Source of the DNA: Candidatus Puniceispirillum sp.
Lineage (GTDB): Bacteria; Electryoneota; RPQS01; DYHQ01
Direction: 5' to 3'
Assembly (NCBI GenBank): GCA_020724065.1
Contig: DYHQ01000004.1
Span: 1 to 47,751 of the forward strand
DNA length: 47,751 nt
A program made the position numbers and the translations under genes. The stretch's first letter is position 1; each line of letters begins with the position of its first letter. Under the pieces are notes generated by a model, which saw only the letters and a list, made by a program, of their open reading frames with translations, had not been told where the DNA came from and did no database searches. Positions 8,442 to 16,299 of this stretch are shown here, one piece after another.

Positions 8442-10139
8442 ATGAACTATTTCCGGATGTTCCCCATACTCGTCCCTTTCTTTCTTATTAGCCTCCTCTC
8501 TGCCCTACCGCTGCGATCAGATAGCGTGGACGGCCCATATTGGATTTTCTTTGCCGATAAAGGGAGTGAGAGAACAGCGCTGCCAAAGGCATTGGATGAC
8601 TCACGCGCGACATTGGACTCCCACGCTCGCTGGCGACGAGCCAAAGTGCTGCCGCATCTCGTTGATGAACTCGACTTGCCTGTCGCACCACACTATCATG
8701 AGGCCGTCTCGTCATGCGGGGCACACCTGCGTTTCACAAGTCGTTGGCTGAATGCTGTCAGTGTGGATGCCGACGCCGAGGCCTTGGACAGAATCTGCGG
8801 TCTCCCTTTTGTTCGGAAGGTGCAGCCTGTCGCGAAGTATTGGCCGTGCGACCGAAATCTCAGATGTGAGCCATCCAGCGTTCTGGGAGAGGAGAAGACC
8901 AATTCTCACTTCGATGACCCCGATTACGGTCCCTCGTTCGGTCAACTCGAACTGTGCCATGTGCCGGCCATGCACGCACGAGGTTTGACCGGTAATGGCG
9001 TTCGGCTGTGCCTCCTTGATACAGGCTATTGGCTGGAACACGAAGTCTTTGACAGTGCGAATGTCATCGCGACGTGGGATTTCATCAACGGAGACAGTAT
9101 CGTCTGGAATGAGGACGGACAAGACACGGTATTCCAGCACGACCATGGGACCATTACGCTCTCCGTTGCTGCGGGGAAAAGAGACGGCAGCCTCTACGGC
9201 CCGGCTTTCGGTGCGGAACTCATTCTCGGCAAGACGGAGGATGTTCGCAGCGAGACCCCGATTGAGGAGGATTACTATGTGGCAGGTTTGGAATGGGCAG
9301 ACAGCTTGGGAGCGGATGTTGTCTCCTCAAGTCTCGGCTACTTAGATTGGTACACCTTTGAAGACATGGACGGAAACACGGCAGTGACCACAATCGCAGT
9401 GGACATCGCCGTCTCGCGGGGCATGATCGTCTGCACAGCGGCCGGCAATGAACGCTTGTCAGAATGGGGACATATCATTGCACCGGCGGATGCCGACTCT
9501 GTGATAGCTGTTGGAGCTGTCGACAGCTTAGGGGATATTGCTTATTTTTCCTCGCCGGGCCCCACATTCGACGGACGTATCAAACCGGAGGTCTGCGCGC
9601 ATGGTTTTGGCACCTACGCTGCTATACCCTGGTTTGGCCCCAGCGGTTATCTGCGCGCTTCGGGTACTTCACTCTCGACACCTATTATCGGTGGCATCTG
9701 TGCGTTACTCTTAGAGGCTCACCCGGATTGGACTCCCATGCAGTTGCGCGAGGCTCTGCTGATGACCGCGAGTCAGGCCGTGTCGCCTGACACCAATTAT
9801 GGGTGGGGAATTGCGAACGGTCTGGCCGCGTTGGACTATTTCGAGACGGTTCCGCACCAAATAGCGTTCGCTCCTCAAAAGGGGATCCTTATCGAAGCTT
9901 ACCCTAATCCGACCAACAGCCTTGTCACTTGGAACATCAAAATCCCGGAAAGGCTGATTGGCTCTTTCACTGTAATGGACATTCTCGGACGCAACGTTGC
10001 ACACATGCCAAGGAGCCAATGGGTCTCAGGCCGTCATCGCCTTCCTCTCGATGCAACGAATCTGCCGTCGGGCATGTATTTTGGTCGCTTTGAGACAGCG
10101 ATTGGACAGACAGTCGGCAAGGTCGTTGTGCTCAAATAA
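8442..10139 (+). CDS. Secreted subtilisin-like serine protease (S8) with C-terminal sorting domain
   Basis: 565 residues. Signal peptide at 1-25 (FPILVPFFLISLLSALPL), a propeptide-like region to about 165, then an S8 catalytic domain. Catalytic residues are readable: Asp193 in LLDTGYW, His235 in HDHGT, oxyanion Asn335 in AAGNE, Ser410 in SGTSLSTP. The last 80 residues start AYPNPTNS and end GMYFGRF...GKVVVLK, a type IX-like sorting domain as in its divergent neighbour. The product is probably exported to the cell surface or medium and degrades proteins; substrate unknown. The frameshifted MFS gene follows 28 bases downstream on the same strand. Confidence 0.93.
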   Translation: MNYFRMFPILVPFFLISLLSALPLRSDSVDGPYWIFFADKGSERTALPKALDDSRATLDSHARWRRAKVLPHLVDELDLPVAPHYHEAVSSCGAHLRFTSRWLNAVSVDADAEALDRICGLPFVRKVQPVAKYWPCDRNLRCEPSSVLGEEKTNSHFDDPDYGPSFGQLELCHVPAMHARGLTGNGVRLCLLDTGYWLEHEVFDSANVIATWDFINGDSIVWNEDGQDTVFQHDHGTITLSVAAGKRDGSLYGPAFGAELILGKTEDVRSETPIEEDYYVAGLEWADSLGADVVSSSLGYLDWYTFEDMDGNTAVTTIAVDIAVSRGMIVCTAAGNERLSEWGHIIAPADADSVIAVGAVDSLGDIAYFSSPGPTFDGRIKPEVCAHGFGTYAAIPWFGPSGYLRASGTSLSTPIIGGICALLLEAHPDWTPMQLREALLMTASQAVSPDTNYGWGIANGLAALDYFETVPHQIAFAPQKGILIEAYPNPTNSLVTWNIKIPERLIGSFTVMDILGRNVAHMPRSQWVSGRHRLPLDATNLPSGMYFGRFETAIGQTVGKVVVLK

Positions 10140-10167
10140 TCCGCAACGATAACTCCGAATCCTCGCC

Positions 10168-11401
10168 ATGACTTTGCTCAAGAAGGTGCGTACCCAATTC
10201 TCTCCCGGGCTCCTTCCGCTTTGGCTCGCCGGTTTCATCTCGACCTGTGGTGACGAAATCAGTTGGATCGCGTTTCTTTGGCTGCTCTATGATCTGACCG
10301 GTTCGAAACTGGCGACGGGATTGGTTTGGTCGCTCCAATTCCTGCCGGTCATCTTGTTTGGGCTTTTTGCGGGAGTCTTGGTGGATCGATTCAACCGTCG
10401 TCGTGTTATGATGGTCGCCGATTTTGCACGAGCGCTCCTGATCGCAGCGATCCCTCTGCTGCTTGTCTCGGGCCACCTCAGAGGAATTCACTTGGGCATC
10501 GTTGCGTTCATGATTTCCGCCTTCTCAACCGCTTTCATGCCCGCCCGCGATGCTCTCGTTCCCGAGCTCGTCGAAAGAGAGAAGCTGACTCAAGCCAATG
10601 CGCTCATCCAAGGCTCCCACAACCTTGCTTTTTTGATCAGCCGGATTGGCTGCAGCCGCACTGCCTCTCCTGAAGCTTCAGGGCCTCTTCTACATGGATG
10701 CCCTTTCCTATTTGGCCTCGCTTGTTTGTATCTGGCGAATCAAGAAATCTCAAGATGCTCGCCAATTAATGCCATCGGCGACATTGGAGACCGAGCTGCC
10801 GCCACCACACTCCCTGCGAGAAGGACTTGCCTTTGCCTTGCGCGACGGCCGCATCCGCGGATTGCTTTTCCTTACCGCGGTGAACAATCTTTTCATCATG
10901 GGGCCTGCCATCGTCGGATTTCCCATCTATGTGAGGGATCACCTCGGGCGTGGGCCGGAGGGTTTGGCCAGCATGGATGCCGCGTTCGCCGCCGGCATGA
11001 TTGTGGGAAGTTTCGTTCTTCATCGCTGGGGAAAACGACTGCCCAAAGGCCGCGTGATTCTGAGCGCGATTGTCTTTGACGGACTCACCTTCATTCCTCT
11101 GCTATGGACAAACGAGCTCTGGGCAAGCATGCTCCTCATCTTCATCCACGCTCTCGGGGTACCCTTCATCATTGTTCCCCGCACCACCATGATTCAAGAA
11201 ATCGTGGCGCCTCGCATGCAAGGACGCGTCTTCAGCATGCTCAACCTGGCTGTCTTCGGACTCACGGCTCTGAGTGCCGCCCTAACGGGAATCGCAATGG
11301 AATGGGTCTCCATTGCTGAACTCTACGCCATCATTGGCACGCTGGCTGCATGCGTTGGACTTGCGGGCTGGACACTCCGCGACCTGCGCTGTGCAAGATA
11401 G
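10168..11401 (+). pseudogene. MFS transporter (MFS_3-like exporter), disrupted by a frameshift
   Basis: Two overlapping frames form one 12-helix major facilitator protein of about 410 residues. The first, from ATG 10168, holds helices 1-5 and the motif-A loop DRFNRRR up to NLAFLI at 10638. The second continues from about 10637 as SAGLAAAALPLL, FYMDALSYLASL, ending at 11401. The shift lies between the TGA in the second frame (10634-10636) and about 10650, just after a run of six T. A one-base insertion or two-base deletion restores the family pattern. The family exports drugs or siderophores; substrate unknown. Either the gene is a recent pseudogene or the base call is wrong. The rest of the frame is undamaged, which favours a recent event or an error. 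Confidence 0.8.
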
Positions 11402-11688
11402 GCCTGTCCCCCGACAGAAATAGGCCCCTCTCGACCTCCCCTTCCATATTATAACCTCCCATCGGGCATGAAATCCACTGCGATCCACGGGTGCGACCTT
11501 TTCATCGCAGTCATGTCTCGGAAGAATCACTTTTGCAGATATTGCCGGCTATCGTATTTGTTCAACTCTCGATTCTTCAACGGGCATCAAAAGTTGGAAC
11601 CTGCGTATTTCCCTTTCCCAACTATAGGCTGCGTCGTTTGCGTCTATAGTCATTCTCAAAAGTCGGCTGCGATGTCGGGACCCGCCGA

Positions 11689-11714
11689 GCCGGGTTAAGT
11701 CTTCGCAACCCGGC
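11689..11714. repeat. Hairpin GCCGGGTT...AACCCGGC
   Basis: Perfect 8-bp stem with a 10-nt loop, no T-run. It lies about 290 bases past the MFS gene, too far for an obvious terminator, and resembles other dispersed intergenic palindromes in the window. Confidence 0.5.
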
Positions 11715-11839
11715 CCGAATCAGAAACAGATATCGCAACTTACTTTTGGGAATCACTATATGTGTGCGCTGATTTTAGCACGATTTCAGTTTGTTTTATG
11801 GCGATTCTTGAAAGTCCTCCGACATGTCAGGTCGCTGGA

Positions 11840-11891
11840 CAAGGGGTTGAAACCCCTTGCCTTTTGCCCGGGGAAGCGGCTTTAGCCCCTT
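11840..11891. repeat. Pair of hairpins AAGGGGTT-ga-AACCCCTT and AAGCGGCT-tt-AGCCCCTT
   Basis: The first hairpin (11840-11859) is perfect with nine paired bases. The second (11874-11891) has one mismatch. They lie 14 bases apart, in the two-hairpin arrangement also seen in repeat family B. Confidence 0.55.
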
Positions 11892-11911
11892 GCGATGTCG
11901 GCCCACTTTTG

Positions 11912-12072
11912 GGGCGTGTTGCCCAAATCGCAGGCAGCCCGCCCTTTGTCCAATTCAGGGGATGCCGGAAGTCTCGGGTTGTCTCAGAACGACTCGAAAC
12001 GCTCTGCTGTCTCTCGGATTCCGGCCGGGCGAGGACGCCCGGCTCGGCGACCTCGATCTGGGCAACACGCCC
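11912..12072. mobile_element. MITE-like 161-bp element with 19-bp terminal inverted repeats
   Basis: The left end GGGCGTGTTGCCCAAATCG (11912-11930) and the inverted right end (12054-12072) match at 18 of 19 positions. The element is flanked on both sides by TTTG (11908-11911 and 12073-12076), a possible 4-bp target duplication. It carries no transposase and contains the perfect hairpin GCCGGGCG-agga-CGCCCGGC at 12024-12043. Terminal inverted repeats, a duplication and no coding capacity are the marks of a miniature inverted-repeat element. A long hairpin RNA is the alternative. Only one copy is in the window. Confidence 0.5.
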
Positions 12073-12156
12073 TTTGAGAACCGCTATAATATGGATAGAC
12101 TTCGGCATGAGTGCTTGCGTGCGATGAAGTGAGTGGGGAGGTCGTGGAGGGCCGAG

Positions 12157-12185
12157 AAGGCGGTGGCGTGGGCTGCCGCCTTTTT
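12157..12185 (+). terminator. Terminator-like hairpin near the 3' end of the ABC/CPBP gene
   Basis: Stem AAGGCGG/CCGCCTT (12157-12163 with 12176-12182), 12-nt loop, five T on the plus strand. No plus-strand gene lies just upstream. On the minus strand it lies 15 bases past the ABC/CPBP stop but is followed there only by TTCTC, so it may act weakly in both directions. Confidence 0.5.
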
Positions 12186-12199
12186 CATTGTGGGTGGAG

Positions 12200-14248
12200 T
12201 TATGAAATCGTGGGAGGAGTTGTCTCGGTTCCCTGGCCGATGGCGGCTCGTCTGAGCCACCACCATCCCGCTGCGAAAAGCACGATGGCGACAGCGACAA
12301 ATCCCCAAGGCAGAAGTTCCCTTTCGTCCAGCCGAAGGCCGCTCATCTTTGAAAGAGCCTCCTGCTGTCGCTGACCAAAGAAGGCCAAGGCGTTGCACAA
12401 GGCATGACCGAACATGGCAGGCAAAATCGATCCCGATTCAACGGCCAAAATCGCCAAAACGAATCCCAAGAAAGCCGTAGGCAACAAGCGATAGGGATCC
12501 AGATGGAGGATGCCGAAAACGACGCTGACAGCAAGCACGGCTCGGGCCTTGCCCAATCGCGGCAGCCAGGCTCGCAGCAGATAGCCTCGACACAGCAATT
12601 CCTCGCAGACTCCTGGAAGAACGGCAATGTACATCAGTGCGTGCCAGGGCGGCAAGGCGTTGAATTGAGCGAAGAGACCTTCAAATTGTTCGAGAAGGCT
12701 ACTCGGGAAAGGAAAAATGAGGTTTTGTAGTGAGGCAAGTTCGACGGCCAGAAGCCATCCCCCCACAGCGAATATCAGCGAAGGGAGCCAAGCGATCGTG
12801 GGCGGTATTGCCAGTCCAAGAGAACGGCGCATGTCATGCCGACCCCATCGGAGCGCAAGAAGGGGTGGCAGAAGAATCAATAGAATCTCTGTCTTAAGCA
12901 ATCCACGCACCAGATTCGCGCTCTGCCATCGGGAACCGACGAAGAAAACCAGAATCAGGACAACAATAAAAATGAAGAGAGCCCCCGAGGCGCTGGGAAG
13001 AGGTTGAGCGATGAGCGGACGCCTAAAGGGGGACCAGCGTACCTCCTCGGCATGGCGAAAAAGCACCGACTCACGCCGAAACTGCGAAATCGCCCAATGC
13101 AGTGATAGCCCCGCGAGAAGGCAAGATGATAAGAAAGTCAACACAGACTCAACAAACGGGTACCGACCCACAAGAAATTCTTTCGTCAAGAGAGAAATGT
13201 TGATAATCGGAACAAGCGAGAGGGATGGAGAGATTTGCGTGCCGGGCAACGCCGAGACAATCGCCGGAAGAATCACCACCATATAGAGAGGCGTCAGAAG
13301 ATTCTGACCTTCTTTGTAGCTGCGAGCCGGCGTGGCCACCGCCATGCAAATGGCACTGAAAAAGACAGCCATCGGCAACAGGATTAGGGCAACGGAGACC
13401 AGGGCGAGCGGCGTGATTCCAAAGCCAAAGTGCCCCATTGTCGTCCCGGCCTCCCCAAGTCTCATTCCCCATGAAAATGTCAGTCCCATCGAGCCAATGT
13501 TCAAGAAAGTCGTGATCAGCGAGATAGAGAGAATGGCAATGAATTTCCCATAGACGATTTCGCTGCGATACGCCGGAGAGACGAGCAAGGTCTCCAGTGT
13601 GCCGCGTTCCTTCTCCCCCGCCGTCAGGTCAATGGCGGGATAAAATGCTCCCATCATGGCCATGATGATCAGAAGATAGCCCAGAAACTTCCCCAAGACG
13701 AATCCCGACATCTCCTCGCTCGTCGCGACATTTTCAAGACGCGTGACAAAGGGCCGCAAGAGCGATGTGTCTGCCGCCAGCGCTTCGAATCGTTTGGCGA
13801 CAATCGCCTCCTGGTAATACCGAAGCGCACGCTCGACCTTGGTTCGCGCCTGTCCGGAGCGTTCCTTGGCGGCATTGTAATGGATCGTGAGAGAAGTCGA
13901 ATGATGAGCCTGGATGCTGTCGCCAAATCCCGGCGGAATCTCGATGGCGGCATGAAGCTCGCCTGCCCCCAGCGCATGCCTCCAATCCGCAACCGGCGTC
14001 ACATGAATGGCGACCGCCGAATCGAGGGTCGTGCGAAGCTCAACCGGCGCTTTCTCCCCGATAATCGCTATTCTGGCTTCTTCCTCCTCCAGTTTTTTCG
14101 TTTGCAGGATGGAAAACTGGATGACGCCAATCATAAGCAAAGGATAGAGAAGAATTGGGAGGACAATCATCACAAAGAGAGTGCGTCGGTCGCGCAGAAT
14201 GTCGCGCATCTCTTTCAAATAGATTGTCTTGAGCTGGGGGAAACGCAT
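12200..14248 (-). CDS. ABC-2 transporter permease fused to CPBP intramembrane metalloprotease
   Basis: 682 residues in two parts. Residues 1-390 form a NatB-like ABC-2 permease: an N-terminal helix after YLKEMRDILRDRRT, a large extracytoplasmic loop (50-180), then five or more helices with the cytoplasmic motif GEKERGTLETLL at 211. Residues about 420-682 form a CPBP (Abi/Rce1-type) membrane protease with EELLCR (E549, E550, R554), FGILH (F578, H582) and HALCN (H615, N619), its expected catalytic or metal residues. This fusion is known from several phyla. The ATPase partner that normally lies next to NatB is absent here. Start supported by AGGAA before ATG. Likely roles are export of a peptide or ion coupled to membrane proteolysis. 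Confidence 0.9.
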   Translation of the reverse strand: MRFPQLKTIYLKEMRDILRDRRTLFVMIVLPILLYPLLMIGVIQFSILQTKKLEEEEARIAIIGEKAPVELRTTLDSAVAIHVTPVADWRHALGAGELHAAIEIPPGFGDSIQAHHSTSLTIHYNAAKERSGQARTKVERALRYYQEAIVAKRFEALAADTSLLRPFVTRLENVATSEEMSGFVLGKFLGYLLIIMAMMGAFYPAIDLTAGEKERGTLETLLVSPAYRSEIVYGKFIAILSISLITTFLNIGSMGLTFSWGMRLGEAGTTMGHFGFGITPLALVSVALILLPMAVFFSAICMAVATPARSYKEGQNLLTPLYMVVILPAIVSALPGTQISPSLSLVPIINISLLTKEFLVGRYPFVESVLTFLSSCLLAGLSLHWAISQFRRESVLFRHAEEVRWSPFRRPLIAQPLPSASGALFIFIVVLILVFFVGSRWQSANLVRGLLKTEILLILLPPLLALRWGRHDMRRSLGLAIPPTIAWLPSLIFAVGGWLLAVELASLQNLIFPFPSSLLEQFEGLFAQFNALPPWHALMYIAVLPGVCEELLCRGYLLRAWLPRLGKARAVLAVSVVFGILHLDPYRLLPTAFLGFVLAILAVESGSILPAMFGHALCNALAFFGQRQQEALSKMSGLRLDERELLPWGFVAVAIVLFAAGWWWLRRAAIGQGTETTPPTIS

Positions 14249-14378
14249 CGCTTTCCTGAGTGGGCAGAGGATAATGTCTGAAGGGACTTACAGGGTGATA
14301 ATATGCACTTTTGTCTCTATTTTCGCAAGTGCACAAAGGAAGTAGGAGAGAGTTTGTGAGAGGAGGCTACCGAAATGG

Positions 14379-14822
14379 CTACTCAATCCGTCCCGCCAGG
14401 CGGGCGTCAGCGATAATCTTGGCATGGTCAAAAGCCATTTCTGGCGGCAACTGGTCCAGCGCGAACCATTGCACTTGAGCCGCGTCATCGCCAGCACGAA
14501 TCTCCCCGCCGGGCTCGGCAGTGAAAACCACCGTCAGAGTATGGAACCTTGGGTCGCGCCCCGGCTGAGAATAGACTCGAAACTGGCGAAGATTGCGCAT
14601 CTCCAGGCCCGTCTCTTCTTTCGCTTCCCGTGCGGCGGCTTGCTCGGCCGACTCGCCATAGTCAATGAAGCCGCCCGGCAGTGCCCAACCGAATGGCGGA
14701 TTCTTCCGGCGGATGAGTAGCACTTTTCCCGGACGATGAAAAAGAATATCCGCCGTCGGATAGGGATTGCGGAAAGGCTCGATTGCACCACCGCAATGGG
14801 GACAAATGATCTCGTTTGTCAT
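14379..14822 (-). CDS. Nudix hydrolase with N-terminal zinc-ribbon half
   Basis: 147 residues. A complete Nudix box runs from G51 to L73 (GFIDYGE, then REAKEETGL), which binds Mg2+ and hydrolyses nucleoside diphosphates linked to another group. CPHCG at 7-11 gives two cysteines of a zinc knuckle, as in NADH pyrophosphatase-like or ADP-ribose pyrophosphatase-like Nudix proteins. The substrate is not readable. The ATG overlaps the TGA of an upstream frame (ATGA) that encodes another CxxCG segment but lacks a start codon. The last codons contain the palindrome CCCGCC-a-GGCGGG (14392-14404). The upstream PDZ gene is probably separated from it by a strong terminator. Confidence 0.9.
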   Translation of the reverse strand: MTNEIICPHCGGAIEPFRNPYPTADILFHRPGKVLLIRRKNPPFGWALPGGFIDYGESAEQAAAREAKEETGLEMRNLRQFRVYSQPGRDPRFHTLTVVFTAEPGGEIRAGDDAAQVQWFALDQLPPEMAFDHAKIIADARLAGRIE

Positions 14823-14863
14823 GGCAGTTCGCTTGGGAATGTGCCATCGGCTTCTCGCTGCAC

Positions 14864-14901
14864 AAAAAACCGGCCGCAGTGCAGACAGTACTGCGGCCGG
14901 T
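14864..14901 (-). terminator. Strong rho-independent terminator after the PDZ gene
   Basis: On the minus strand a perfect 12-bp stem ACCGGCCGCAGT/ACTGCGGCCGGT (14901-14890 with 14880-14869), 9-nt loop, then six T, about 75 bases past the PDZ gene stop. The same bases also read as a zinc-ribbon-like peptide, so a coding role is not excluded. Confidence 0.75.
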
Positions 14902-14976
14902 CAAAAGGATGCGCCGAGTGGCGGCACGAAGGTTCAGGGGAGGCTCCCTTCGCGCCTCTCCAAGCTTCGGCGCATA

Positions 14977-16002
14977 TTACATCTTCTGTTGTTGAGATTT
15001 TTCCTCTTTGAGCCGCTCCAGCTCTTTCTCAAGCTCCTGAAGACGACCCTTCAGCTCCTCGAGTTGTGGCTGCAGCTCAAGTCGAAATTCGTAGGCTCTC
15101 TCTCGGATCTCGTCCGGATCCACTTTTGGAATTGAACCCGGAAGGTCGTCCAGAAGTTCCCGACATTTTTCATCACGAAATATTTTGCAGCGCCCCATGG
15201 GCAGCCCTAATCCGAGACCATAGAGATCAACACATCCGAGCTCATCAAGCCGCCCCTCAAGTTCAACTTCAATGGCCTTTTTCTCCCCTCTGCGAACGAC
15301 CTCGAATTTGGCCTTCTCGCCCGGCTCGTGGCATCGGACAAGGCGCTGGACATCTCCCGCATCATCAGTTTCGATGCCATCTATACGAATAATGACATCT
15401 CCCGCCTCAATTCCAGCCTTCTCCGCCGGACTTCCTTTTTCAACATCTGAAATCAGAACACCTTCTTCCACACTGAAATACTTGGCCAATCCCTCGCTCA
15501 GCTCCTGCAAGTGGATACCTGCATAGGCGCGTTTCGGGGCTTTGTGCGTCATGAGTGGCGGCCAGTCGCTTTCCTTCTCATCGTTGTCGGTCCGTATCTT
15601 AATGCGCTTGGATAATTGGCGCGCCCCAAGCGTTGCCTCAACCGTCTGCTCCTTACCACCCCGAATGATCCCGATCTGAACAACATCCCCTGAGCTTTTC
15701 TCTCTGAGCATCTCCCGCAGATTGTCTGGGCTCTCGACAGGATTCCCGTCAAATTTGACGACAATATCATTGGAGCGCAGTCCGGCTTCCTCGGCAGGAG
15801 AATCGCTCGTGACCTTCCGCACCAGAGCACCATGCCCTGTTTCGACACCATAGTCGGCAGCAGCTCCTTCCGTAACCTCGTCCAGTACCACCCCTAAGAA
15901 AGCCCGCTTACCTTTTTCGACTGACATACCTGCAAAGACCGCTGCGGCGCCGGCGACCAGGAGAATCGCCCCCAGAATCAAGATTGGATACCTGCGAAAC
16001 AT
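14977..16002 (-). CDS. Membrane-anchored protein with two PDZ domains
   Basis: 341 residues from the ATG at 16002, chosen because GGAGGT lies seven bases upstream; an upstream in-frame start (16113) has no ribosome site. One N-terminal helix (ILILGAILLVAGAAAVFAG) anchors it in the inner membrane facing the periplasm, or acts as an uncleaved signal. The first PDZ domain (about 35-125) has DSPAEEAGLRSNDIVVKFDG and the second (about 150-240) has GSPAEKAGIEAGDVIIRIDG, as in DegP/DegS family proteins, but no protease domain is present. The C-terminus is a charged coiled coil rich in Glu, Leu and Lys. Probably an adaptor binding C-termini of envelope proteins. It is followed by a strong terminator. 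Confidence 0.85.
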   Translation of the reverse strand: MFRRYPILILGAILLVAGAAAVFAGMSVEKGKRAFLGVVLDEVTEGAAADYGVETGHGALVRKVTSDSPAEEAGLRSNDIVVKFDGNPVESPDNLREMLREKSSGDVVQIGIIRGGKEQTVEATLGARQLSKRIKIRTDNDEKESDWPPLMTHKAPKRAYAGIHLQELSEGLAKYFSVEEGVLISDVEKGSPAEKAGIEAGDVIIRIDGIETDDAGDVQRLVRCHEPGEKAKFEVVRRGEKKAIEVELEGRLDELGCVDLYGLGLGLPMGRCKIFRDEKCRELLDDLPGSIPKVDPDEIRERAYEFRLELQPQLEELKGRLQELEKELERLKEEKSQQQKM

Positions 16003-16218
16003 GATACCTCCGTGGACTCGTTGGATTCGTTGGTCCCTCCGCAGCAAGGGCCTGGCTTCTATCCAATCCGACGAGGTACGACGCAAAAAGTTCCCGGCGC
16101 AACCGACCTGCAAAGAAGGCCTATTGCAATTCGGTGAAATTCAAAGCGAAGTCGGCAAACACTCGACATCTTCTTCTCTTTTCGTTCGCCCGAGAGTTCT
16201 TCAGAATTGGGAGTGCAT

Positions 16219-16247
16219 TTGCGATTTCAGGATATTTCAGCTATGTT
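16219..16247 (+). promoter_or_regulatory. Putative promoter of the P5C dehydrogenase gene
   Basis: TTGCGA (16219-16224), 17-nt spacer, TATGTT (16242-16247), about 46 nt before the predicted mRNA meets the ATG. It lies in the divergent gap with the PDZ gene. Confidence 0.45.
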
Positions 16248-16299
16248 ATGCGTTACATTTGGAGCAGGGGAGTCAGCACAAAAACTATTGGGATAAACC

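Larger units (their letters stand above)
11402..12199. other. Non-coding, repeat-rich region
   Basis: About 800 bases between two convergent genes. Several open frames exist but none resembles a protein, and some run through palindromes. From 11402 to about 11688 nothing was recognised. The rest holds hairpins at 11689-11714 and 11840-11891, a TIR-flanked element at 11912-12072, an isolated TATAAT at 12085-12090 and a terminator-like hairpin at 12157-12185. Confidence 0.6.

Noticed and set aside
11689-12043. CRISPR-like array because of several hairpins in a row
   Set aside because: The hairpins differ in sequence and spacing and there are no repeated units with unique spacers.
11762-12300. 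Overlapping open frames of 90-157 residues on both strands
   Set aside because: They are caused by GC-rich repeats and the MITE-like element; sequences are Pro/Arg/Ser-rich without domain pattern.
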